DNA of 64,000 nt from Flavobacterium sp. 123 (GTDB lineage Bacteria > Bacteroidota > Bacteroidia > Flavobacteriales > Flavobacteriaceae). The notes under the pieces were generated by a model. It worked only from the letters and a program-made list of their open reading frames with translations. It ran no database searches and was not told the origin of the DNA. Of the stretch, positions 30,643 to 39,932 are shown piece after piece. The first letter of the stretch is position 1; every line of letters starts with the position of its first letter. Location: NCBI RefSeq assembly GCF_003634825.1, contig NZ_RBXD01000001.1, forward strand, positions 186,001 through 250,000, given 5' to 3'. The translations under genes were made by a program, and so were the position numbers.

Positions 30643-32511
30643 TTACAACTTATAAATAAATGATTCTGATGGCGCAATTGTAATTTGCACTTTTCCTTCA
30701 CCATCGATTACTTTTAAGTCCAAACTACTTTTTTTATACAACTGATCTGTAATAGTATAAACTCCATCTTTTAAGTTCCATTTTTGAATAATATCTTTAG
30801 GTACTTTCAATTCAAAATGGCTAGTGTGTACTGCCGAAAAATTAGCTACAATTATTAATTTCTCTGTCTCAGACCAACGTACATAGGAATATACTTCTGG
30901 GTAATATCCTTCTGTTGCATACCGATTTAAACCATGTATTTCTTGGTAGTTACCCATTAACGCAGGACTTTCCAAAGTAAAATTTAGCAGTCTTTTATAG
31001 AAATCACGCAAGTCTTTTTCAGATTGTGACAATTGTCCGCCATCAAATTTACCGCCATTCATCCAGCGTTGGTGATTTGGCACTCCAACATAATCAAAAA
31101 TAGATGTTCTAGAATGAGTTCCGAAACCTCCATTTTCATTTCCAGCTTCTCCAACTTCCTGACCAAAATAAATCATCGTAGGCGATGTGCTTATAGTGGC
31201 AGAAACAACCATTAACGGTTTCCCTTTTTCTGGTGTTCCGGCAAATTCTGGACTAGCTAAACGTTGTTCGTCATGATTATCCAAAAAATGCAACATGTGA
31301 TGTTCAATATCAGCCATCCCATTTTGAATACTAATAATAGGATCGGTTTGACTTTTTCCTTGAACAATTTCCTTTAATTTATCGTACAATTCTACTTTAT
31401 CATACAAATAGTCCATTTTTCCTAAACGGATGTAATTTCTATACTCGTTTGGATTATAAACTTCTGCCAATAAAAAAGCATCAGGATTTTTTACTTTAAT
31501 CGCTGAATTCATGTAGCTCCAAAATTCATACGGCACCATTTCGGCCATATCATATCGGAAACCATCAACCCCTTTTCCTAACCAATATTCTGCTATAGAA
31601 CGGAATTTTTTCCAAGAATCAGGAACGTCTTTTCCTTTCCAAAAATCAAAATGTTCTTGACACGATTTTGTATCAAAACCAGCTGGAAGTTCTGGAAAAT
31701 CTTTAGTCCCATCAGGACGAATTCCATAATTTACCTTTACCGTTTCATACCAATCGTTTCGATCTGGTTTTGCTAAACGAGAACCATTCCCTGTCCATTT
31801 TGCTGGGAACTCTTCAAATTTACCATCTGTAAGTGGATTACTTTCACCATTTAATGGCTTATCAATATTAGGAACTTCAAAACGAGTATTTGGAATGTAA
31901 TAAAAATTATTGTCGCGTTTGTATTCAACAGTAACATCATCATCAGCACCAAAATCTCTTACCCCTTTTGGATTGTTTTTACCTTCGTATTTTCGAGCCA
32001 CATGATTAGGAACAATATCAATAATCACTTTCAATCCCGCCTTGTGTGTTCTTTTTATTAAAGCTTCGAATTCTTTCAATCGATTTGCTGGATTAACTGC
32101 TAAATCCGGGTTTACATTGTAATAATCTTTGACTGCATATGGAGAACCTGCTCTACCTTTGACTACATCCGGATCATCATTTGAAATTCCTATAGCTGTA
32201 TAATCATTAATCAAAGCATGATGAGGAACACCTGTAAACCAAATATGAGAAACTCCTAAGCCTTTTATTTCATTTAATGCCTTATCCGTAAAATCATTAA
32301 ACTTCCCTACCCCATTTTCTTCAATAGTTCCCCATGGTTTGTTAGTTGTGTTCGTATTACCAAATAATCGGGTAAAAACCTGATATACTACAGCTTTCTT
32401 TTCAGAAACAGTCTCTTTATTATTTTCACTCATTTTTAAATCTTTTGTTTTACAAGCTGTAGCCAAAAGCATCATACTTATTCCTGCAACAATAGTTATT
32501 TTTTTTATCAT
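30643..32511 (-). CDS. GH13 alpha-amylase, surface or periplasmic lipoprotein
   Basis: A 622-residue glycoside hydrolase of family 13. The lipoprotein signal has lipobox LLATAC (Cys20). The catalytic residues appear in the usual order: nucleophile Asp in DGFRYDMAE (about 319), acid/base Glu in LLAEVYNP (about 349) and transition-state Asp in LDNHDEQR (about 413); VIIDIVPNHV is region I. A C-terminal beta-sandwich follows. Bacteroidota use such enzymes on starch, often in sus-type loci, but no susC/susD genes are near, so it stands alone. Confidence 0.92.
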   Translation of the reverse strand: MIKKITIVAGISMMLLATACKTKDLKMSENNKETVSEKKAVVYQVFTRLFGNTNTTNKPWGTIEENGVGKFNDFTDKALNEIKGLGVSHIWFTGVPHHALINDYTAIGISNDDPDVVKGRAGSPYAVKDYYNVNPDLAVNPANRLKEFEALIKRTHKAGLKVIIDIVPNHVARKYEGKNNPKGVRDFGADDDVTVEYKRDNNFYYIPNTRFEVPNIDKPLNGESNPLTDGKFEEFPAKWTGNGSRLAKPDRNDWYETVKVNYGIRPDGTKDFPELPAGFDTKSCQEHFDFWKGKDVPDSWKKFRSIAEYWLGKGVDGFRYDMAEMVPYEFWSYMNSAIKVKNPDAFLLAEVYNPNEYRNYIRLGKMDYLYDKVELYDKLKEIVQGKSQTDPIISIQNGMADIEHHMLHFLDNHDEQRLASPEFAGTPEKGKPLMVVSATISTSPTMIYFGQEVGEAGNENGGFGTHSRTSIFDYVGVPNHQRWMNGGKFDGGQLSQSEKDLRDFYKRLLNFTLESPALMGNYQEIHGLNRYATEGYYPEVYSYVRWSETEKLIIVANFSAVHTSHFELKVPKDIIQKWNLKDGVYTITDQLYKKSSLDLKVIDGEGKVQITIAPSESFIYKL

Positions 32512-32726
32512 ACAAAATATTATTTGGGGTAATCTGAATTATTTTACAGATATCCTATTTTTTAGAACATCAATTTATAAAATTAATATTTTTTTTCCAC
32601 TTCATCGGTATCTACTCACATTAAGAAATCCTAAGCAATTACTACAACGAAAGAGTTCGCTTTTTTGTTGACAACTAAGGCATTCTAAAAAATAAAAAAC
32701 AATTGCGCTTTACACCTTTATAAATA

Positions 32727-32748
32727 AATCCTAATATGGATTAGGATT
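32727..32748. promoter_or_regulatory. Perfect palindrome upstream of the OstA-like gene
   Basis: AATCCTAAT - ATGG - ATTAGGATT, 9-bp arms, centred 48 bp before the start at 32786. There is no T tract, so an operator or an RNA hairpin in the leader is more likely than a terminator. Confidence 0.5.
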
Positions 32749-32785
32749 GTATCCTTTTTCATAAATTTGACAAAAATTAAATCCA

Positions 32786-34417
32786 TTGAAGAAATACTTA
32801 TTTTTCATACATTGTTTCCTTTTGCTAAGCATCAATTTAGTTTTGGCGCAAGCTCCAAAAAAAATCATGGTCGAACATTCGGATTTCGCAGATGTGAATC
32901 AAGTTGAAATGCCAGATGCCTTTTTACTTACCGGAAATGTACGTGTTAACCATGACGGAGTGGTCCTTACTTGTAACAAAGCGTATTATTTCCAAAAAGA
33001 AAACTACATAAAAGCCTTTGGTAATGTACAATTAGTTCAAGGAGATACGCTGTTTTTAAACAGTAAATACGCCGAATATAATGGTAATGTAAAAAAAGCT
33101 TTTGCTACGGGAGATGCCGTTATGAGTTCCCCAGATGCTACTCTAGTTACAGATACTCTAAACTTTGATAGAAATACTCAAGAAGTATATTATAATACTC
33201 AAGGAACTATCACAAACAGACAGAATACATTAGCCAGCAAATCAGGCAGGTATTATGTTAGTGAGAAAAAATTCCAGTTTTTGACAGCCGTTACCATTAC
33301 AAATCCTACCTATGTCATAAAATCAAATCATTTGGATTATTATAGTAATTCAGGACATTCTTATTTATTAGGGCCGTCAACTATTACAAGTAAAGCCAAT
33401 TATATTTATACCGAAAAAGGGTTTTATGATACCAAAAAAAATCTAGCCCATTTTCTCAATAAATCCTATATAAAATATAACGACCGATTAATAAAAGGCG
33501 ACAGTTTATACTACGATCGAAATCGGGAATTTGCCTCGGCAAGCAGAAATGTAAAAATAACAGACTCTATTAATCGTGGAATTATTAAAGGTAATTATGC
33601 CGAACTATACAAGAAAAAAGATTCTATGTATGTAACCAAAAGAGCTGTGGCCGTAAACTTTGTAGAAAATGATTCGGTTTACATTCATGGCAAAAAATTA
33701 ATGGTTACTGGAAAAGAAGGCAACCGAATTATACGTGCTTTCAATAATGTCCGATTTTACAAAAAAGACATGAGTGGAAAATGTGATTCTATTTATTCCA
33801 GTTCCAAAACCGCTTTGACCAAATTAATTGGAAACCCAATACTTTGGAATGGTGAAAACCAAATCACCGGAGACATTATGCATCTTATAGGAAATAATAG
33901 TACTCAAAAACTAGATTCGCTCAAAGTGCTTAACAATACATTTCTAGTCTCAAAAGACACCTTAGGCACGGGCTATAATCAGGTAAAAGGACAAAATCTT
34001 TTTGGGAAGTTTGAAGAGGGAAAATTACACGATGTTGATATTATAAAAAACACAGAAGTAATCTATTACATGCGAAATGATGCCAAAGAACTCATTGGTA
34101 TAAACAAAAATGTAAGCAGCAAAATCAATCTGGTTTTTGATAAAAATGCGGTAGAAACCATTACTTTTTTCAAGCAAGTTGACGGAACGCTTTATCCTGA
34201 AAAAGATTTACCAGAAAATGCCCGAAAACTTCGCGGGTTAGTCTGGCGAGGTGAGGAACGAATAAAATCGAAAGATGATATTTTTCCTCCCGAAGAAAAC
34301 GAAGACAATGAAAAAATTGCGAAACAAAGCAAAGCCGAAAATGCCAAGAAAAATATTCCGATGAAAGTCAGAAAAGAAACCTTGGATTACGATAAAAAGA
34401 AAGGAAAGAGTAAGTAA
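32786..34417 (+). CDS. OstA/LptA-like outer membrane biogenesis protein
   Basis: A 543-residue periplasmic protein with a signal peptide (cleavage near LVLAQ, residue 22) and OstA-like beta-jellyroll repeats: LLTGNVRVNHDGVVLTCNKA, YIKAFGNVQLVQGDTLFLN, and similar units to about residue 460. It ends in a basic Lys-rich tail. LptA bridges lipopolysaccharide across the periplasm; this long Bacteroidota form has an unclear role but probably serves envelope assembly. No LptC or LptD is seen in the window. Confidence 0.85.
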   Translation: MKKYLFFIHCFLLLSINLVLAQAPKKIMVEHSDFADVNQVEMPDAFLLTGNVRVNHDGVVLTCNKAYYFQKENYIKAFGNVQLVQGDTLFLNSKYAEYNGNVKKAFATGDAVMSSPDATLVTDTLNFDRNTQEVYYNTQGTITNRQNTLASKSGRYYVSEKKFQFLTAVTITNPTYVIKSNHLDYYSNSGHSYLLGPSTITSKANYIYTEKGFYDTKKNLAHFLNKSYIKYNDRLIKGDSLYYDRNREFASASRNVKITDSINRGIIKGNYAELYKKKDSMYVTKRAVAVNFVENDSVYIHGKKLMVTGKEGNRIIRAFNNVRFYKKDMSGKCDSIYSSSKTALTKLIGNPILWNGENQITGDIMHLIGNNSTQKLDSLKVLNNTFLVSKDTLGTGYNQVKGQNLFGKFEEGKLHDVDIIKNTEVIYYMRNDAKELIGINKNVSSKINLVFDKNAVETITFFKQVDGTLYPEKDLPENARKLRGLVWRGEERIKSKDDIFPPEENEDNEKIAKQSKAENAKKNIPMKVRKETLDYDKKKGKSK

Positions 34418-34472
34418 TACATAACTATCTTTAGATTAAATAGCTCTCCAACAAACGATTAAACAAAAAACC

Positions 34473-35672
34473 GTGAACACCGATTTCATAAAATACCAAG
34501 CGCAAACCTCACCATATCCTTTAGGTATGGAAGTTTCTCACGCTATAGGTTCTTATATTTACGACACAAACAATAAAAAATATCTAGATTTTGTGGCTGG
34601 GGTTTCGGCCTGTTCCCTGGGACATCAACATCCAAGAGTCAACCATGCCATAAAAGAACAATTAGACAAATATTCGCATGTGATGGTTTATGGTGAATAT
34701 TCACAGAGTCCAGCAGTTGAATATTGCAAACTAATGGCTTCGCTCCTACCAGCTCCGCTTAACAAAACTTATTTAGTCAATTCTGGCACAGAAGCTATTG
34801 AAGGCGCCTTAAAACTCGCCCGACGAACAACTGGAAGAAGCCAATTAATATCGTGTCACAATGCCTATCATGGCAATACTATGGGATCCATGAGTGTTAT
34901 GGGATTTGAAGAACGTAAACAAGTTTTTCGCCCTTTAATTCCTGATGTTGATTTCATTACGTTCAACAACGAAGATGATTTAGAAAAAATAACTACTAAA
35001 ACAGCTGGAATTATTCTAGAAACCATTCAAGGTGGCGCAGGATTTATTCAGCCAGAAAATGATTTTCTCACAAAAGTACGTCAACGCTGTACTGAAGTAG
35101 GCGCTATAATGATTCTAGACGAAATCCAACCGGGTTTTGGACGAACAGGGAAACTTTTTGGATTCCAAAATTATGATGTGGTTCCTGATATTGTCGTTAT
35201 GGGAAAAGGAATGGGTGGCGGAATGCCAGTAGGTGCTTTCACCGCTTCATCAGCAATGATGGACTTGTTAAGCAACAACCCAAAACTTGGTCATATCACC
35301 ACTTTTGGTGGACATCCTGTCATTGCGTCAGCCTGTTTGGCGACTTTGCAGGAAATAACTGAGACAAATTTAATGTCAGAAGCACTTGACAAAGAAAAGC
35401 TATTCAGAAGCCTTTTGGTACATCCTTTGATAGAAGAAATAAGAGGAAAAGGATTAATGCTTGCCGCAATGACCAAAAGTGCCGATATCACTAACGAAGT
35501 GATTTTGAAATGTCAAGACAAAGGATTGATTTTATTCTGGTTACTATTTGAAGGTTGCGCTATCCGTATTACCCCTCCACTAACTATTTCTGATGAAGAA
35601 ATACGTGAGGGCTGTGCAATAATCCTTGAAGTTATGGACGAAATCCAATTGAAAGTCAACACTAGTAATTAA
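34473..35672 (+). CDS. Class III aminotransferase
   Basis: A 399-residue PLP enzyme: NSGTEAIEGALKLARRTTGR (phosphate-binding region), AYHGNTMGSMSVMG, ILDEIQPGFGRTGKLF and the PLP-lysine in VVMGKGMGGGMPVG (Lys near 244). The family includes ornithine, acetylornithine and 4-aminobutyrate aminotransferases; the exact substrate is not clear from these motifs. The start is a GTG at 34473, in an A-rich context. It lies 55 bp after the OstA-like gene. Confidence 0.9.
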   Translation: MNTDFIKYQAQTSPYPLGMEVSHAIGSYIYDTNNKKYLDFVAGVSACSLGHQHPRVNHAIKEQLDKYSHVMVYGEYSQSPAVEYCKLMASLLPAPLNKTYLVNSGTEAIEGALKLARRTTGRSQLISCHNAYHGNTMGSMSVMGFEERKQVFRPLIPDVDFITFNNEDDLEKITTKTAGIILETIQGGAGFIQPENDFLTKVRQRCTEVGAIMILDEIQPGFGRTGKLFGFQNYDVVPDIVVMGKGMGGGMPVGAFTASSAMMDLLSNNPKLGHITTFGGHPVIASACLATLQEITETNLMSEALDKEKLFRSLLVHPLIEEIRGKGLMLAAMTKSADITNEVILKCQDKGLILFWLLFEGCAIRITPPLTISDEEIREGCAIILEVMDEIQLKVNTSN

Positions 35673-35798
35673 TATATTCTACCTGTCAATTTCTTTTTTC
35701 TTTTGTTAATTAAATTGTTCACAACAATTAGAAACTTCCCTCACAACTAGAGAACGATTTCCTAATTTTAATTAGGCCAAATTCAAAATAATTATAGT

Positions 35799-37196
35799 AT
35801 GCAATTAAGCAACGAAGAAGAAGATTATAACTTATCGCTGTCTAAATTTGAGTCGATGTTAAAAACTAACAAAGTACTCTTTTTTGACTCCGAGGAATTT
35901 GAAGAAATTATCCTTCATTACCTCGACATAGGTAAGGCCGCTTTGGCAAAAAAAGCCCTAAAACTAGCATTAGAACAACATCCAAAATCTACTGGATTGA
36001 AATTAGTCCAAGTTGAAATGCTTGTTTACGATGACAAACTTGACGTAGCCGAAAAGCTATTAAACGAATTGTATGCCATTGAACCAACAAACGAAGAAAT
36101 TTACATTCAAAAAGCGAATATTTACTCTAAAAGAGACCAGCACGAAAAAGCGGTTGAATTACTAAAAATAGCGTTACAATATACAGATGATTATGCTGAT
36201 GTCTATAATTTAATAGGCATGGAATATCTATTCATGGATAATCTCGAAATGGCAAAAGAAAGCTTTATAAAATGTCTAGAAGAAGATTTTGAAGATCAAT
36301 CTGCTTTGTACAACGTAGTATACTGCTATGAATTTCTGGATCAAAATCTAGATGCTATCGCCTATTTGAATACCTACATCAACAAAAATCCTTATAGCGA
36401 AATTGCTTGGCACCAAATGGGTCGTTTGTACTACGGTGTCAAAGATTATGAAAATGCCATTCGTGCTTTTGACTACGCTACACTTATCGATGATGAATTC
36501 CTAGGTGCTTTTATGGAAAAAGCAAAAGCCTTCGAACGCTTGAAAAAATATGAAGAAGCCATTGAAAGTTACAACAGAACTATCGAGTTAGACGACGCTA
36601 CTTCTTATGCTTTATTACGAATAGGAAAATGCTATGAAAGATTAGGCAACAAAGTTTTAGCGCTTAAATATTTCAACAAAACTGTACACGAAGATCCTCT
36701 TTTAGACAAAGGTTGGATTGCAATTACGGATTTCTATGTGCGCCAAAAGAACTTTCAAAAAGCATTATTTTATGTAAATAAAGCCTTAGCGATTGACAAT
36801 CAAAACCGTTTGTATTGGAAACGTTTTGCGACTATAAACAAACAAATGAACTTTTTTGAAGAAGCGGAATTTGGCTATAGAAAAGCAGTTGAATTTGGTG
36901 ACTATCAATTAGACACTTGGTTGTTTTGGGTAGATATTTTACAATTTTTAGGCGAATTCGAAAGTGCTATTCAAACGTTGTTACAAGCATCCGAATATTT
37001 CCCTGAGGAAAACGAAGTGGAATACCGTTTAGCAGGATTGTATTTTATGATTCAAGAAGATACCAAAGCTAAATTTCATTTAAGTAATGCCATGCGTTTG
37101 AATTTTGACAATTATGTGCTTATCGAGGATTTATTTCCTGTGGTTTGGGCTAGAAAAATGGTACAAAATTACATTGCAAAACATAAAAAATTATAA
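35799..37196 (+). CDS. Tetratricopeptide-repeat protein
   Basis: A 465-residue protein made almost wholly of TPR helices, about ten units, e.g. NEEIYIQKANIYSKRDQHEK, AEVYNLIGMEY-like and AWHQMGRLYYGVKDYENAIR. There is no signal peptide and no enzyme motif. It acts presumably as a protein-interaction scaffold. It ends in TAATG, overlapping aroE, a conserved pairing in Flavobacteriaceae. Confidence 0.9.
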   Translation: MQLSNEEEDYNLSLSKFESMLKTNKVLFFDSEEFEEIILHYLDIGKAALAKKALKLALEQHPKSTGLKLVQVEMLVYDDKLDVAEKLLNELYAIEPTNEEIYIQKANIYSKRDQHEKAVELLKIALQYTDDYADVYNLIGMEYLFMDNLEMAKESFIKCLEEDFEDQSALYNVVYCYEFLDQNLDAIAYLNTYINKNPYSEIAWHQMGRLYYGVKDYENAIRAFDYATLIDDEFLGAFMEKAKAFERLKKYEEAIESYNRTIELDDATSYALLRIGKCYERLGNKVLALKYFNKTVHEDPLLDKGWIAITDFYVRQKNFQKALFYVNKALAIDNQNRLYWKRFATINKQMNFFEEAEFGYRKAVEFGDYQLDTWLFWVDILQFLGEFESAIQTLLQASEYFPEENEVEYRLAGLYFMIQEDTKAKFHLSNAMRLNFDNYVLIEDLFPVVWARKMVQNYIAKHKKL

Positions 37197-37945
37197 TGAC
37201 TGAAATCGCAAGAAAACGTTTTGGTTTACTCGGCCGCAACATCAATTATTCATTCTCCAGAGGCTATTTTACTGAGAAATTTGAAAAAGAAAAACGAGAA
37301 GGATATACCTACGAAAATTTTGACATTCAAGCAATTGAATCCTTTTTAGAGATAATAAAAAACAACGATCACTTGAGCGGAATGAATGTTACCATTCCGT
37401 ATAAAGAATCCGTAATGCCATTTTTAGATAAATTATCTAAGAAAGCAAGCAAAATTGGAGCTGTAAATACTATTAAATTTACCAAAAAAGGAAAATTAAA
37501 AGGCTACAATACGGATTATTATGGTTTCAAAAAATCATTAGAACCCTTGTTAGAACCACATCATAAAAAAGCCCTAATTCTTGGAACTGGTGGCGCTTCA
37601 AAGGGTGTAGCTTTTGCGTTAGAAGAATTAGGTATTGCCTATACTTTTGTTTCTCGACAAGCAAGTGAGAATGCACTAGGATACAATCAAATCACGGATT
37701 TAGTTTTTGACGAATACCAAATCATCATTAACTCAACTCCTGTGGGAACAAGCCCAAATACGGAAGCTTATCCTGAAATACCATATGAATTTTTCACAAA
37801 AAAACATATCGCTTACGACTTGATTTACAATCCTGCAGAAACGCAGTTTTTGAAAAGAGCTAAGAATCAGGGAGCAAAAACCAAAAATGGTTTAGATATG
37901 CTCATTTTTCAAGCAGAAAAGGCATGGGAAATTTGGAATAAATAA
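37196..37945 (+). CDS. aroE: Shikimate dehydrogenase
   Basis: A 249-residue NADP-dependent enzyme of aromatic amino acid synthesis. The substrate-binding Lys is in NVTIPYKESVMP, and the Rossmann motif reads LGTGGASKGVAFAL. STPVGTSP and the terminal GLDMLIFQAEKAWEIW match the family. It overlaps the TPR gene by one base, so translation is coupled. Confidence 0.95.
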   Translation: MTEIARKRFGLLGRNINYSFSRGYFTEKFEKEKREGYTYENFDIQAIESFLEIIKNNDHLSGMNVTIPYKESVMPFLDKLSKKASKIGAVNTIKFTKKGKLKGYNTDYYGFKKSLEPLLEPHHKKALILGTGGASKGVAFALEELGIAYTFVSRQASENALGYNQITDLVFDEYQIIINSTPVGTSPNTEAYPEIPYEFFTKKHIAYDLIYNPAETQFLKRAKNQGAKTKNGLDMLIFQAEKAWEIWNK

Positions 37946-37948
37946 TAT

Positions 37949-37966
37949 CAAGCTTCGCTAAGCTTG
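37949..37966. other. Short hairpin after aroE
   Basis: CAAGCTT - CGCT - AAGCTTG, a 7-bp stem with a 4-nt loop, 3 bp after the aroE stop. No T tract follows, so termination is doubtful; it may protect the 3' end of the message. Confidence 0.5.
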
Positions 37967-38019
37967 GGGACATTGACTTCCATTTTACATCAAACCGTAA
38001 ATCCAATAATGAATTTATA

Positions 38020-39147
38020 ATGATAATCCCATTTTCAGCAAATATTTCCGAAGATATTCTTATTGATTTAAAGACGAGAATCGAAAACACACGTTGGACA
38101 GACGAAATAACTAATTCAAATTGGAGTTATGGAACAAGTCTTTCCTTTATGAAAGAATTATCTAATTATTGGCTTAACAATTTTGATTGGAGAAAAGTCG
38201 AAGCAGAAATAAATTCGTTTCCAAATTTCATTGCAAATATTGATGGTCACGAAATTCATTTTATTCATGTAAAAGGAAAAGGGAAAAAATCTATTCCGCT
38301 AATTATTACCCACGGTTGGCCAGGCTCATTTATTGAAATGATGAAACTCATCCCTTTATTAACTGATCATGAAAATGTCTCTTTTGATTTAGTTATTCCT
38401 TCTATAGTTGGTTTTGGCTATTCAAGTGCGAGTAAAGTTGAGGGCTGTAATTCGGAGTTTGTTGCTGATTTATGGCAGAAATTAATGCTAGAATTAGGTT
38501 ATAAACAATACGGAGCACAAGGCGGAGATATTGGTTCAGGAATAAGTACCTGGCTATCTTTAAAATATCCCGAGACCGTAATTGGCTTGCATCTAAACTA
38601 CATTTCGGGATCTTACAAACCTTACTTAAAAGAGGGGGAACAACCAACTGACGAAGTCATAGCATTTCAAAAATTTGTACAGAATTGGGCATCCAAAGAA
38701 GGTGCTTATTCCTATATTCAAAGTACAAAACCGCAAACTTTGGCCTATGGTTTAAATGATTCGCCAATTGGATTGTGTGCTTGGATTATAGAAAAATTTA
38801 ATGCTTGGAGTGATAACAACGGAACTATTAATACTGTTTTCTCAAACGATGAATTGCTTGCAAACGTAACATTATATTGGATTACTCAAACTATTCATTC
38901 ATCAATCCGAATGTATAATGAAAACAGTAAACATCCGCTACAATTTAGAGAAAACGATTATGTAAAAATTCCTGTTGGATTCGCAAAATTCCCAAAAGAA
39001 TTGCCAATACCCCCACGATCTTATATTGAGAAAGGTTTCAATATTACTCATTGGACAGAAATGCCATCTGGCGGACATTTTGCTGCAATGGAACAACCAA
39101 AATTATTAGCAAGTGACATAAAGAAGTTTTTTGAAAGTTTGATATAA
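38020..39147 (+). CDS. Epoxide hydrolase family protein (alpha/beta hydrolase with EHN domain)
   Basis: A 375-residue cytoplasmic hydrolase. The N-terminal EHN domain (residues 1-100; IPFSANISEDILIDLKTRIE) precedes an alpha/beta fold with the oxyanion-hole motif HGWPGSF, nucleophile Asp in GAQGGDIGSGIS (about 170), and catalytic His in SGGHFAAME (about 351). This is the order in microsomal-type epoxide hydrolases. The natural substrate is unknown. Confidence 0.9.
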   Translation: MIIPFSANISEDILIDLKTRIENTRWTDEITNSNWSYGTSLSFMKELSNYWLNNFDWRKVEAEINSFPNFIANIDGHEIHFIHVKGKGKKSIPLIITHGWPGSFIEMMKLIPLLTDHENVSFDLVIPSIVGFGYSSASKVEGCNSEFVADLWQKLMLELGYKQYGAQGGDIGSGISTWLSLKYPETVIGLHLNYISGSYKPYLKEGEQPTDEVIAFQKFVQNWASKEGAYSYIQSTKPQTLAYGLNDSPIGLCAWIIEKFNAWSDNNGTINTVFSNDELLANVTLYWITQTIHSSIRMYNENSKHPLQFRENDYVKIPVGFAKFPKELPIPPRSYIEKGFNITHWTEMPSGGHFAAMEQPKLLASDIKKFFESLI

Positions 39148-39257
39148 TTACTAAATTTAATTTCTGGCAAATGAAATATAAATTGAATAAAGAGTATTCA
39201 CAGATTTTTAAAAAAATTTTTCCTTATCCTATCATTAACTATTAAAACCAATTATCA

Positions 39258-39800
39258 ATGAAAAAAATAACATTTCTAACTTTTTTAGTTTTGCTATTTG
39301 CTTCTTGTAATAAAGATGAAAATACCATCCCAATTTCTGAACCCCTAACTTTTGAGCCCAATTTATTACTCAAAGGCTGGTCATACGACACCATCTTATG
39401 GAATGGAACGATTTATCTTTATGACCATAACCCGGACTGTAATAGGGATTATTTTGGGTTTAGAAACAATGAAGGACAAGTATATCAGTTTGAAGAGACG
39501 AATTTTACAAATAGTTATTGCTCTACTAATACTACTGTTTTAAGATGGGAACCTATTGGAAATCATATCAATTTTTATTTTGGAACACCCAAAGTAGATG
39601 AATTTCAAATAATTTCATTGACTGACAATCTTTTTACTTTTGCCATTGATAGAGATATCGACAAAAATGGTAAAAAAGAACATTTAATAATTACAGCAAT
39701 ACCTTATGATCCTTATAATTCTTATGGGGTAAAAGCAAAAAAAAATCAAAATCTAAAAATATTTCCAGCAAAATTGCATATTAATAATTCCAAAATTTAG
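39258..39800 (+). CDS. Hypothetical lipoprotein
   Basis: A 180-residue protein with a lipoprotein signal peptide: lipobox FASC, Cys17. The mature part is beta-rich with no motif I recognise; two cysteines (in NPDCNRD and NSYCSTN) may form a disulphide. A monocistronic gene between the epoxide hydrolase and the DUF349 protein. The function is unknown. Confidence 0.75.
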   Translation: MKKITFLTFLVLLFASCNKDENTIPISEPLTFEPNLLLKGWSYDTILWNGTIYLYDHNPDCNRDYFGFRNNEGQVYQFEETNFTNSYCSTNTTVLRWEPIGNHINFYFGTPKVDEFQIISLTDNLFTFAIDRDIDKNGKKEHLIITAIPYDPYNSYGVKAKKNQNLKIFPAKLHINNSKI

Positions 39801-39932
39801 TGTAGCCAAACCGCTTCAAAAAAGATAGTTTTTCAACGTAAAATCACTATAAATAGGGGATTTATTTTGTAGTTTGATAGTCCTTTAGTATCTTTCGCAT
39901 TCAATAAAATAGAAACCTTACACATTGAAAAA

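Noticed and set aside
37949-37966. Terminator after aroE
   Set aside because: The stem is short and there is no T tract, so it is listed only as a hairpin.
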